Origin: Agaricus subrufescens | Lineage: Eukaryota > Basidiomycota > Agaricomycetes > Agaricales > Agaricaceae | Direction of reading: 5' to 3' | Assembly (NCBI GenBank): GCA_029945375.1 | Contig: CM057067.1 | Span: forward strand, 2,046,001 to 2,110,000 | DNA: 64,000 nt | Shown here: positions 1 through 11,877 of the stretch, one piece after another | Position numbering within the stretch: the stretch's first letter is position 1 | Layout: every line of letters starts with the position of its first letter | The notes under the pieces: model-generated | What the model was told of the DNA's origin: nothing | What the model saw: only the letters and a program-made list of their open reading frames with translations | Database searches by the model: none | Translations under genes and position numbers: made by a program

Positions 1-3000
1 GACTATCTGGGTCAAGAGTCAACAAACACTTGTAGGCAGCATGATATGTTGCCACTGCTGCTTGAATCCGGTTTTGGTAACGTTCAAAAACTTCACGACC
101 TCGTGTGACTGGAGCATTGCCTGACCCAGAAATGTTGTGTTTCTTGAACTCATTGACACTTGTTATGTGGCGTCGTGCAAGTCGAATCTTGTCCAGGGCT
201 TCATCAGCTTGAGCTATACGGAGCCTAAACTCCTTTTTGGCCAGGGGAATAATTGATGGCAAGGCAAGCATTTCAGGTGAAAGAAAAGAGGGAAGGAATA
301 ATGGGAGTGATTCAACTTGCATCAACTCTGAGAAGTCATCTTCAGGATTGGGCAGTAAAGAAGCAATGGCAGGCATATACACTCGTTGAACAGCTCGCCA
401 GTTTGCAATCCGTCGGTATAATGAAGTACGCCGCTCTTGAAGCTTTATTTGTTGATTTACTGGAATTGTACGCCCAAGAAGAGATGCTTGACGTAATAAC
501 TTGCGTCTACCAACAATAAGTCATAATTAAGAAATTAATCTTAGGAAATACATACTGTTGTTCCTCAAGTTCAATTCCTTTTGATATGAACTCTGAGGGT
601 GTTGTAGAATGAGGAAGAATAACTCCTTTGATAGCATCTGCAGCATCTTCCTTTGCAAGCTCAAGCCTAACATCATCCAATGTTGTTTCTATAAACTTAG
701 AATTAGGGAATCTGATATATGTAATCAGCATAAAGTACTCACGGATCTCAACTTCTTCAAATGGATTAGTGTTGGAATGATCACTCTCCCATTTCTCTAC
801 CATACGGGTCCATTTCCTTACTGATGATGATGTGAATGTTGAAGAAAGAGCAACAAAAATATCATGATGCTTCTTTCTCATTGATGCTGCTTCCACAAAT
901 CGTCTAGCAAAAAGAGTGCCTTAAACAAATTTATAAGTCACAAAACACCAACAAGATTGGATGAACTCACGAAAATGAACAATCTTCTGAAAGTTCCAAC
1001 CATTCCAATGGTCATTCAATACTTCGCGTCGGGTAGCAGGCCCCATCTCACGTATACTTGGAGCCAGTGAATTAGTATGAGACCATGTTGTCTCAATGTC
1101 TTCACCACAAGTACGGCCAACACCATGAAAATAATGGAGTGAAAAATTATTACGACAGACAGCACCATGACCATTGGCATGCCAGCTAGGAATAGCTGTC
1201 TGTATATCAAGGTCGGGTGGTACTTGCATTGTGGAAGGGTAGCTCGCAACACGTTCGTCAAATTTCTTCGACCACTGGCAGCCAATGTCATACGAAATGA
1301 CCACATGAAGCAGTGTGATACCCATTAGTGCTGAGAGCACCATGTAATCAATTGACCGATACCTACACACCACAATAAGCATATAAATGAAAATCTATAA
1401 TCGTAAACTTACTTTTCACCCTTCTCTAGATCCACAGCACCATTTCTACGCACCAAGGAGTGTCGAGAACATATTGCGAGAGCAACACCATTAACCTGGT
1501 ATCCAGGAACAGAGTTGTTTGCTTTTGCAATAGCATTATGCTCCGACAAGCAAGTATTAACCTACAGAGAATAACGTATGAGAGACTGAAGCGGGTTAGT
1601 AAGAATGGTAAACAGACACACCTCTGGTTCATCATAACTTGAACGAAGATGATCCTGGTAGCGCGAGTTCTCGACATAGGCACCTAGTCCCGGATCCAAC
1701 TCGAAATCGTTGATACCTCGGTCCTTATTCTTCAGTTTGAAATTCGCATCCACAGCAAGGAAAAGGGTAAATAAGAACCTGTATTAGATTGTGTGTCAGC
1801 ATTAGAATAACTCCTTGGGTCTTTCTTACTTACCGAAGATGGCTCGGGTACTCATCCCAGTCCTCAGGCAGGTTTTTTCCCGGGTGAGGGCAGGCCGGAC
1901 ACTCAAGAATCAGATGTCCCTCAGGCGTCGATGCCACCCCTCCAGGATCGTGACCCCGCCCTGACCGTTTGAGGTTCTTCAGATGACGCCATACTCGAAA
2001 GGAGTGCTGGAACTCGGGGTAGAGGTACTAGACTGGAATGAGTTTTATGGTTGTAATATAAGCGGATGTCACCAACCACTGCTTTACCAAGCTCCAGGGG
2101 ATCACTTCTATTGCAAAGTGCGTGATAGTAATCATAAAGAGATATCTTGCTTTGAAGTGTGAGCTTATGGAACGTATCAAGCATGTCGAAGGTGAATGCA
2201 GTTTGAGGGCGGTCTGATGAAGCAGGGAACCAACCTGCACGAAGTATCTGAACATGCGCAGGTATCGTGGACCGTGATACACAATCACAAAAATCGACGA
2301 TGATCCGAACGTAACCATTGCTTGTGAAGACCAGAAATTCGGGTGGACCAGCTCGAGGACATGGACACGGGAGGCCAGCATGCCCCAGCTGGTAACGGAG
2401 TCCAAGATCCTTGAGAGCAGTAGTTTCAAAGAAGACCCCGTTGAATACCTATGTCATCGTGACAATGTTCAGAGTATACTCAATGACTCAGACGAAATTT
2501 AAAACATACCTGGACGCGGTGGAGCGGTAAGATGGCATGGACCTTGACAAGGCAAGTCTTGCAATGCAAAGAACCGCGATCACAGCAGTCGATGCACCTA
2601 TATTTGCCTATACCACTCTTACAGTCGACACACTTGAGACCCCCATTCTCATCCCCTCCGCGCTCACCAGACTCGATGCCTTCGAGACGCAGGAGTTCAT
2701 CGAGAAACGAGTCTCGAAATTGCAACCACTGCAGCAGTTTAGACTGGAACTTCGCTAAGTATATGAATTCAGAACAAATAATATTCTAGGCTCACGGTAG
2801 TTGTGTTCGTCTGCTTTCGCTTCTTGGAGGTCGTGTCTGGAGTAACAATGGGAGCGGGCAGGGGGGTAGGGCTCGCATTATCGATTCCAGGTTCAGGAGC
2901 GGCGTCTGAAGTCGGGTCAACGGAAGGTGGAATGCAACCGGTAGACGACGAGGGCTGATTGGGCGGAAGAGGACGTTTTTCATCGTGTCGACGTGCAGTC

Positions 3001-3179
3001 TTCACCTTATAAGCTGTCAATTGGCGGGAGGTGCTCTTCACATTCAAGGATGCGACGCGGATACTGCTGGCAACGTCTGAGGGAATGACACGTCGCCGGC
3101 GGTTGACTCGTTCCTTTTTTGATGGTCGTGCATGGGCCGACTCCGCAGATTCGAGAGTTCGCTTGGGGGGTTGAGACAT
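1..3179 (-). CDS. KDZ-superfamily transposase 1 with CxC2-like cysteine cluster (3' end beyond the window)
   Basis: Multi-exon gene of the Kyakuja-Dileera-Zisupton (KDZ) DNA-transposase superfamily. The start is the ATG at 3177-3179 (MSQPPKRTLE), followed by a basic N-terminal region. A CxC2-type cluster lies at 2480-2725 (CVDC, CIDC, CKTC, then H residues). The family block NGYVRIIVDFCDC and TFDMLDTFHKLTLQ lies at about 2090-2330, and PACPHPGKNLPEDW at about 1860-1915. Probable acidic catalytic positions sit in AVDANF (about 1740), SYDIGCQW (about 1290) and GEDIETTWS (about 1100). The C-terminal helical region reads openly through 1-500 to the edge. Small introns separate the blocks (for example about 2030-2080). 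I see no stop or frameshift in the blocks I followed, so it could encode active transposase. It is less likely to be a domesticated copy; no flanking terminal repeats were found for it. Confidence 0.85.
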
Positions 3180-3600
3180 GCTACTCTGACATATATAGAG
3201 TAAGAAAGGGAGAAGGTCACAACTGTTCAACCTTACTGTTCGTGTCAGAAAACGTTCAAGCGAGGGATGTGCTGGCAGAAAGGCACGCGTGACACGGGAG
3301 TGAAACACTGTGCATTGAAAGTCAACAAATGGCGGAGTGAGATTCAAGGGAACGAGAATACTCACATGTGAGCTTGCGAAGGACGTCGGCAGTTTGTTTG
3401 CTTCAGTCAGAGGACAGTGAGGAAGACGCGCGTTGCGCTCGCCGAACACGTAGAACACGTGACTGTCACTCTATGAATTGGTGCTGAAGGTGTACAACGA
3501 AAATCGGTATCTAAGTGACTCACGCGATCTGTTTGGTTCAGGTTTTGAGAGAGAGAAAGGGCTCGATTGACTGATAAGTGCGTAGGTTGTTTCACGAGAG
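3180..3600. other. 5' flank of KDZ transposase 1
   Basis: No convincing gene. The minus-strand open frame that runs upstream of the transposase start to about 3458 lacks family similarity and is probably untranslated leader or promoter. Confidence 0.4.
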
Positions 3601-4900
3601 TGTAGCAGGATGTACGTCGTATGAAACTGGCCGGAAACACGTGTTCACCCACCCGCCTCCACTGAGTTTGGAACTTTTGACATTATCTTCCATCCTCCGC
3701 TACCAGGGCTACGTAGAGGTGTGGCCGTTAAATAAGACTCTATATCCGAAAGAATCTAGAAAGTCTGTTGAGAAAAGAGGACGCTAAGGAGAAAAGCCCG
3801 CCCTTGTGTCAATGCACACTGAGCGTGCTAGTTTCGACGATATTATCCGCCCTGCTCTGTTATTAGAACTATGTAGGAGTGTGATCGTTAAATAAAAGTT
3901 TCTATATTCGAAAGAATCTCAAATATCTATAGGGAGAAGGGGACGCTAGGAAGAACGGCCCGTCCTTGTGTTATGCACCCTGAATTTGCAACTTTTGACG
4001 ATAATGCCTGCCCTCCTCTGTTACCAAAATTACGTGAGAGTGTACTCGTTAAATAGGGCTTTCTATATCCAAAGAAATCTCGAAAATCCATCCAGAAAAG
4101 GCGACGCTAGATAGAAAAGCGTGCCCTTGCATCAATGGAAAGTTGATTTGATCTAAAGCACTCAACATCCAACAACCGAATATGTGCTTCTCTTACCATA
4201 ACTCTATCATTCACCTATTGACTTGCGAGATTTTTTTTGAAGCAGAAAGCATGGAGTAGCAGTAAAAACAGTGGACAGCTTGGATACCAAATTCCAAAAT
4301 GGAAAGTTGTCGAGAAACAAATTTATGCTATGATCTATATCATGCATGTACCTCGCCCTCACTGAGTTTGGTGGATTTGACTACCTTGCATTTCATTCTC
4401 CTCTACCAATCTATACAGAGGCATAGCTATTGGAAAACAGTTTCTATAACAAAAATAATCTCGAAAATCGATAGAGAAGTGAGGATGTTAGGAAGACGAG
4501 TTTGCCCTTTTGTCAACACAAACTTGAACTTGGATTTGATGTAACGCACTCGACATCAACAGCCGCGTACGTGCTTCTTTTGCTGTGAGTGCCTCAATGC
4601 CCTACCGATTTGCGAGGTTCTTTTTGGAATAGGAAGCGTACTTTACCCTTTGCATCATTGTAAAGCCTTAAGATGCGACGTTCTCAAAATGATAGTGTAT
4701 TCAACAAGTTGTACCATCAATATATCACGCAACCGCACACGCGTTTATTTTACCGTAACTGCCTCACTGTCCTATTGATTGGCGAGATTTTCCTTCGAAT
4801 AGAAAGTTTAACTTACCTTTCACATTCTTGTATCGGCCTTAAGATGCGACATTGTCAAAGTGAGAATGTATTTCACAGTTTCCACGATCAGTCTATCTTG
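3600..4900 (+). repeat. Decayed composite tandem repeat (about 155-bp and about 110-bp units)
   Basis: Four diverged copies of a unit of about 150-170 bp start near 3665, 3832, 3978 and 4365. They share a core of GTTAAATA (or a variant), TTTCTATAT, AAAGAATCTCGAAA, GACGCTAGGAAGA and GCCCTTGTGTCAA. Interleaved are three copies of a second unit near 4144-4250, 4533-4640 and 4690-4810 (CACTCAACATC, GCGTACGTGCTTCTTTT, CTATTGACTTGCGAGA and variants). A third short block (CCTTAAGATGCGAC) occurs at about 4665 and 4840. There is no open frame. This is old non-coding repeat DNA upstream of the KDZ gene. Confidence 0.65.
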
Positions 4901-5431
4901 GAACGAAGTTAAGAAATTATTCGGCAATTATTCTCTGCTTGAGTCCGTGAGTTTCTCTTTTAGAAACATGACGTCTACAAATCATGATGTAGGAGTCTAT
5001 GCACCTGGCCTTGGAGTATTGACTCTTGGGTTATCTACTGGCTCATCCACCTAAGTTATAAGCGCAAGGACCGGTAAGTAAAAGCCCCTCATGACCTCCT
5101 TGGGGAAAGATACATACGATCGATACAACGATCTCAGATAGATCTAACGATCTGAACAACGATCTAATACAGTTTCTCTCTATCAGGGTCGTAACGGCAA
5201 GAGTACAAGTCCCCGAACGTATTTGTTCATTGAATATTTTTTGTTTTTGTTTTTGTTTTGTTTATTTGTACCACGCTAAATAACGAAGAGGCGAATAACA
5301 ATAACCAATGGAGTTATATACCGCTGAAAGGGAACCGTGGGGTAAATAACTAAGCAATAAACAGCTAAGTTAGAAAACTTCATATACTCTTCATAACTTC
5401 CCCATCAATTGTTGAAGCTTGCAGACGAAAC
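4901..5431. other. Intergenic, no gene seen
   Basis: AT-rich and non-coding. It includes a short simple-sequence patch of ACGATCT/GATAGATC variants at about 5108-5170 and a TTTTTGTTTTTG run near 5240. It probably holds the promoter of the gene starting at 5432. Confidence 0.4.
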
Positions 5432-8400
5432 ATGACCCGCAGACGTTGGACAACTGTAAAGCAACGGACTTGGCTCCAAGGACGTCAAACGGCTTGGGTC
5501 GACGCCCAGGCTGGGGGGTCTACGAAGGCTTTCTGGGCCCTGCTTGAGAAGGAGTGGTTCGAAGAATTCCCTGTAGAGGCCCCAGGCGAAGAGGAACTGA
5601 AGGCGGCTGAAGGAAATGTTGAGGTGGCTCTGCGAGCGATCAAAAAAGCTACATTCAAGGTAACGAAGACCCACCGAATACATCCAAGCATTCCACTAAC
5701 CCTCGCATACAGCGCGTCTCTCAATGGTTCTATAACATAGGGAGGTTGGGGCTTAGTGAAATGAGCACCATTGACTTCCAGAAGAAGAAAAAAGCGCCAG
5801 CCGTATGGCAAGCGTACCAGAATTTGTTCTGGGAGGAGAAACTCAAGCCACTCGTCGAAATAGCATACGAAAAGGAAGTCTCGTCAGATCTTGATGCCCT
5901 TTCAAGGAAGGGGGCTAGGTTGAGGATTCGTAATCGCGTTGTAAGGGAAGAGTTTGCGAAGGAGTCAGAAGAGATCAGGCAGGCGGCATTACTCCATAGA
6001 GAGAGGATGACCACCACCTCAAAAAGTAGTCGACTCGAAGCTGAGAAAATGCAGCGGTAAGCCTGCTGCGTTGGGAAAATGTAACGTTGCTCACCTTAGT
6101 GTTTCATAGGAACATAAACATCTTGCCAAATACTCTCAAGGAGTTCATCAAGAGGCTGTCCTATGAGACCGGCTGGACCTTCAGCATTTTTGCAGGTGGG
6201 CCGGAGCCGCGTTTTGAGGGACGCCTGAGTGCGTTCATGTGAGTGTCTAAGCTCCTTGTCCATATACTGTATTTTGTGACTCACCCCTTCCCTAGCGTCA
6301 ACGGAGAAGTTGAAGCGTCAGAGATGACGTTTCAGGACTTTCTCTGTGCTGACTACAAGGCGTTGGCACAGCAGTGGGATGGGTTTTTGTGCAAAGCTTA
6401 CGGTAAGTTCATTGTTTTCTGAACCTCGTCTATTTCGGGAATTGATCAACGTGATCAGAAACATCTTCTCATCCTACTTCCACCACCTTTACCGCTGGCC
6501 ATGCCTACGACACCGCTGGCGATGAAGACGATATTGACGGAGACCCTGCCTCCGGCGATGAAGGCGACGCAAGCGACGATGGAGACAGCGCCGGAGATGA
6601 CGTCGACAAAGACAATGTAGCAGGAGAGAACCTATCTGAATACGAACGCACGAGGGAGACGAACATTGCGCGCAATGCTGCTCTCCTCGCCGAAGTTATG
6701 GGGAAATTCAATATCCGCAGTCCTGATAAGCCCTCGCGAGGAGGAAAAAGAGGCCGGGGAGCTCGAGGGCGTGGTCGAGGTAGAGGTCAAGGCGCCGCAC
6801 TACCGCAGCCTCGAATGACGAGGTTGCGACAGGCAATAGGGTAAGTCATTGCATCTTGGAGATGCGTCCTCTTACCTTTGGTGTAGTGCAAATGAACCAT
6901 CAACGAGCGACGAAGGCGCGACCCCCCCATCTGTTCAGGCTGGTGAAATAGAGACTGTAGTCGGTAACAAGGGCGAGGCTTCCCAGCCTCACCAGACCAC
7001 AGGGTTAGTCTCATCATATATTATTCTACTACTCACAGATTGTCGACTATTAGGGCCGAGTCATCTCCTAACGATAACGTGCAACCGACCGCATTGGGAA
7101 CTTCTGCCATCGAAGTGGGTCAAGTCCCTCAAGTGTAGGTCTTCATTCTATGAATTGGTTTCCCTTTCTAATACTCTGGTCACAACCAGGCCGACAGAGT
7201 CGTCTCCCAATGATGACACGCAATCCAACGAAAATCCTGCATCGGGAATCTCTGTCATCAAACTGAGTCAAGTCTCTCAAGCGTACGAACATGCCGCATC
7301 AGGAACCTCTGCCATCGAACTGGGTCAAGTCTCTCAAGCGTGAGTCTCTACTTTACGAATCAGTATCACTTTCTAATTGTCTAGCTCAACCAGACCAATC
7401 ATGCAACCGAATGAGAACGTCGCATCGGGTACTTCCGCCCCGGATACTTCCGCCCTCGAATTGGATCAAGTCTCTCAAGCGTAAATCTCTATTTTATGAC
7501 TTGGTATACTTTCTAATTGTCTAGCTCAACCAGACCAATCATGCAACCGAATGAGAACGTCGCATCGGGTACTTCCGCCCCGGGTACTTCCGCTCTCGAA
7601 TTGGGTGAAGTCCCCCAAGCGTAAGTCTCTACTTCTATGGATTGGTGCCAATTTTTGATACTCTAGCTACAACCAGCCCGACGGAGTCACATTCCAATGA
7701 TGTTGTAGAATTGAAGAAGAATGCTGCACTGGGAACTGCTGCTGTTGAATCGAGTCAGGACCCTCAAGTGTAAGTCTCTATTTCTATGAATTCGCAGCAT
7801 TTCTAATACTTTAATTCAGATTGACAGAAACTTCGGTCGCAGCATCCCAGTCTGCTATTAATGATGACATGCAACCAAATGAGAACGCCGGCAATGGAGG
7901 GGAGCCACAGGCCCCTGAAGTCACTGAGCAGGTCGATGAGCGGTTAGTCGAAACTGCGGGCGCACGTATACCAGTGGCTAAGAACTCTGAGCGAGAGCAG
8001 CACCCGTATGTGCCTCTCTTGATCGTGTGTAGTACATGGCTGATACTATGACCAACTAGACCATCTCGATCTTCGGAGCCTGCCAACAACAACGAGCAAG
8101 CAACGAAGAACACTGACAGTGAACAACGAGCTCTCGAACTCTCTTTAATCAATAGGGTGACTAACCCCCGAGCCGACACATCCTCAGGAGGCCAGGATGA
8201 CCCTTCCTTCGATGATCTCGTGTTGCCGCCGATTTCTCATGATCTCCCTGAGTTCGTGAATTCCGCTGATAGATATTTCCGGGCCATTGCACAGTCTTCA
8301 AAAGTTTGGAAGAAACTTGTGCCCAACTGGCTGCGTTTTGAGAGTGCTTGTTCGACAAAAGGTGTACGTTCTTTAAATCCCCCTCTTGTGCTGGTTAACA

Positions 8401-8917
8401 TTCCTGTTTTGATAGAATTTATCCACGAAAAATCGCCCGCTCGAGCTCAAGACATGGATGAAATATGGTCGCAAGTTGACGTCAACTCCTGAGGTAACGA
8501 TTAGTGAGTTCTCGGGTACGTTCAGCGAATGGTGGAAGTTTTTGCAGCCGAAAGAGCGGTGTCAACCAGACGGGTCATTGTCTAGATCCATCCCCGAAGA
8601 TGTTGATTGGTCGTCCTTGATGCATGCAGGCCCCACTGGTGTTTTCCTGGTCATTATGGCCCTGGCTTGGTGGGCTCACCGTGCTGAAAGGGATGACAAA
8701 AAGACATCTACAGATCATATGATGTCTGAATTTGATGTCGTTGCAGATGATGTAAATTGGACCCTCCTGATGATGCTGAAGACACTTTCTCCGAGATCAA
8801 ATAAACGTGATATTGCTAATGTTGACACAATTGTTGATAATTACCCATATACAAAGAGAAAGTGAGTATATACTAATATTTTTAGAAACTTTCTTATATT
8901 TTGCCAGATTGGTTTGA
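5432..8917 (+). CDS. Agaricomycete-family protein of unknown function, RGG-like box, many exons
   Basis: Start ATG 5432 (MTRRRWTTVKQR). Introns I could place: 5660-5712, 6057-6109, 6239-6295, 6403-6458, one at 6841-6886, several in the repeated region 7004-7820, then about 8007-8059, about 8363-8415 and 8862-8907. The stop is TGA 8915-8917 after the last splice. The N-terminal part is helical and charged (FWALLEKEWFEEFP; AYQNLFWEEKLKP). The middle has an acidic Ser/Asp run, then SEYERTRETNIARN, then a Gly-Arg box (GRGARGRGRGRGQG) at about 6745-6795. The C-terminal part carries LVPNWLRFE, WWKFLQPKER and GPTGVFLVIMALAWW. I recognise the layout as a large unnamed family in mushroom genomes, and no enzymatic motif is visible. 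An RGG-like box suggests nucleic-acid binding, which is inference. All frames join without stops, so the gene appears intact. Confidence 0.75.
7053..7770 (+). repeat. Tandemly duplicated exon-intron units inside the 5432-8917 gene
   Basis: Five related exons, each followed by a short intron, encode variants of QPNENVASGTSA and ALELGQVSQA. The best-preserved pair is exact in length: exons 7385-7480 and 7525-7620 are both 96 nt and their unit period is 140 bp. Exons end in phase 2 (CAAGC or CAAGT before GTRAGT) and are multiples of three, so units can be gained or lost without breaking the frame. Two nearby acceptors (CTAG and CCAG, nine bases apart) are both in frame. Confidence 0.75.
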
Positions 8918-9239
8918 AGAAAAGAAAGTTTCCGTTGTCTCTATCTTACATCTGCTGTCCTTAGTACTAGTAAAAATGTTAGCAGATATTAATTCAAGTA
9001 TATGTCAGTACTGATGATTGAAATACTGAAATGAAAATGTGTGTAAAGGTCATGCCAGTCATCACTTTATGGAAAAAGGTATTTGTATATCCACTATACA
9101 ACCTAATGTAGTTATAAAAAAAGAAAATTATTAGTTTGGAACTGAATGAGGAAGAATAGGTTAACAATGAAGATACAGTAGTAGGATCAATGATAAGATT
9201 ATGTGACCCCATGGATTTATGAGAAAATGAAGATATGGT
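8918..9239. other. AT-rich intergenic, no gene seen
   Basis: Low-complexity AT-rich DNA between the stop of the preceding gene and the satellite array. ATGAAGA-like words already appear towards its right end, so it may be decayed satellite. Confidence 0.4.
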
Positions 9240-11760
9240 AGATTATGATTGGGGATGAAATGAAGAAATACCTATTAGTAGTGAAGATGTGGTTGGGATT
9301 AATGAAGATCTATATGAAGATTATGCAACTCAGTGCATTTATGAAGAAATGGAAAATTATGCTCTGGGAAAGAATGAAAAAATGCTCTGTATTGAGTTGC
9401 AGAATCTTCATAACACCCTTCATTGATACTAGATATATCTTCATTAATAACAGACACTTCTTCATTTTGTCCCAAACTCTAATTTAGCATGTATCTTCAT
9501 TCCTTCATAAGTGTATCTGGCTGCAGAATCTTCATAACACTCATTGATACTTGATATATCTTCATTAATAGCAGACAAGTCTTCATTCTGTCCCAAACTA
9601 CAATTTACCATAGATCCTCACTTCATAAATGCATTGGGTTGCATAATCTTTATTATGATAACAACTTTTTCATCATTTTTCAAAGCACTGGTAAACATAT
9701 AACTTCATTTCTTCATAAAAACACTTGGTCTTGTAATCTTTAATGAAGCTCATCATTAAGCAATGCTACATCTGCATTACTACTGTATTAATCCCTGTAG
9801 CATATTCATTACTAATAAACAATTCTTCATTTTATACCAAAGCATGATCTAGTCTATGTTTCCAATTTAGCATATACTAATTAGATGGCATAATCTTCAC
9901 TCTTCATTAATCTATACTATTAACAATGAAGGTATATCAAGTATTAATGAAGAGTGACATGAAGGTTCTACAACCAAATGCACTTATGAAGGAATGAAGA
10001 TACATGGTAAATTAGAGTTTGGGACAGAATGAAGAAATGTGTTTTATTAATGATAATATATTAAGCATTAATGAAGACTGTTATGAAGAATCTACAACCC
10101 AATGCACTTATGAAGGAATGAAGATACATGTTAAATTAGAGTTTGGGACAGAATGAAGAAATGTGTTTTATTAATGAAGATATGTCAAGTATTAATGAAG
10201 AATATTATGAAGATTCTACAATCCAATGAAGGAATGAAGATACATGGTAAATTAGAGTTTGGGACAGAATGAAGAAATGTGCTTTATTAATGAAGATATA
10301 TCAAGTATTAATGAAGAGTGTTATGAAGAATCTACAACCCAATATACTTATGAAGAAATGAAGATACATGGTAAATTAGAGTTTGGGACAGAATGAAGAA
10401 ATGTGTTTTATTAATGATAATATATCAAGTATTAATGAAGAGTGTTATGAAGATTCTACAACCCAATATACTTATGAAGAAATGAAGATACATGTTAAAT
10501 TAGAGTTTGGGATAGAATGAAGAAATGTTTTTTATTAATGAAGATATGTCAAGTATCAATGAAGACTGTTATGAAGAATGTACAACCCAATGCACTTATG
10601 AAGGAATGAAGATACATGGTAAATTAGAGTTTGGGATAGAATGAAGAAATGTGTTTTATTAATGATGATATATCAAGTATCAATGAAGACTGTTATGAAG
10701 AATCTACAACCCAATGCACTTATGAAGGAATGAAGATACATGGTAAATTAGAGTTTGGGATAGAATGAAGAAATGTGTTTTATTAATGATGATATATCAA
10801 GTATTAATGAAGACTGTTATGAAGAATCTACAACCCAATGTACTTATGAAGGAATGAAGATACATGGTAAATTAGAGTTTGGGACAGAATGAAGAAATGT
10901 GTTTTATTAATGATAATATATCAAGTATTAATGAAGACTGTTATGAAGATTCTACAACCCAATGCACTTATGAAGGAATGAAGATACATGTTAAATTAGA
11001 GTTTGGAATAGAATGAAGAAATGTGTTTTATTAATGATAATATATCAAGTATCAATGAAGACTGTTATGAAGAATCTACAACCCAATGCACTTATGAAGG
11101 AATGAAGATACATGGTAAATTAGAGTTTGGGACAGAATGAAGAAATGTGTTTTATTAATGATGATATATCAAGTATTAATGAAGACTGTTATGAAGATTC
11201 TACAACCCAATGCACTTATGAAGGAATGAAGATACATGGTAAATTAGAGTTTGGGATAGAATGAAGAAATGTGTTTTATTAATGATGATATATCAAGTAT
11301 CAATGAAGACTGTTATGAAGAATCTGCAACCCAATGCACTTATGAAGGAATGAAGATACATGGTAAATTAGAGTTTGGGACAGAATGAAGAAATGTGCTT
11401 TATTAATGAAGGTATGTCAAGTATCAATGAAGAATGTTATGAAGAGTCTGCAACCCAATGCACTTATGAAGGAATGAAGATACATGTTAAATTAAAGATT
11501 GGGACAGAATGAAGAAATGTGTTTTATTAATGATAATATATCAAGTATTAATGAAGACTGTTATGAGGATTCTGCAAACCAATGCATTTATGAAAGAATG
11601 AAAATCTATACAATGAAGATATGTCTAAAGATAGTACTGGGATTAATGAAAATTTTATACAAAGAATATGTCACCCAATGCATTTATGAAAGATTGTTCA
11701 TCAATCTTTGGCTCACAATGAAAACATCCATGTGGTTAATGAAGATGTAGAACTAGTAAT
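9240..11760 (+). repeat. 124-bp satellite array with internal orientation switch
   Basis: From about 9900 to 11,760 the unit (containing GTTTGGGACAGAATGAAG and GAATGAAGATACATGG) repeats head to tail. The word GTTTGGGA or a variant recurs at 10017, 10141, 10257, 10381, 10505, 10629, 10753, 10877, 11001, 11125, 11249, 11373 and 11497. That is a period of 124 bp, with one 116-bp unit (10141 to 10257). From about 9400 to 9720 the same unit is inverted (TTCATAACAC at 9407 and 9531, again 124 bp apart). A single forward degenerate copy precedes it at 9240-9400. The unit length is not a multiple of three and stops occur in all frames. The array is AT-rich and decays at both ends. Confidence 0.9.
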
Positions 11761-11877
11761 TCTATGAAGATCACTTACTTACCCATGAGTTATGAAATGA
11801 AAGGTTATCAGGAATTATGAAGATGGCATCTTTGGATAGTCCCAATGAATTATGAATAAATTGCTAGCTACTAGTGA

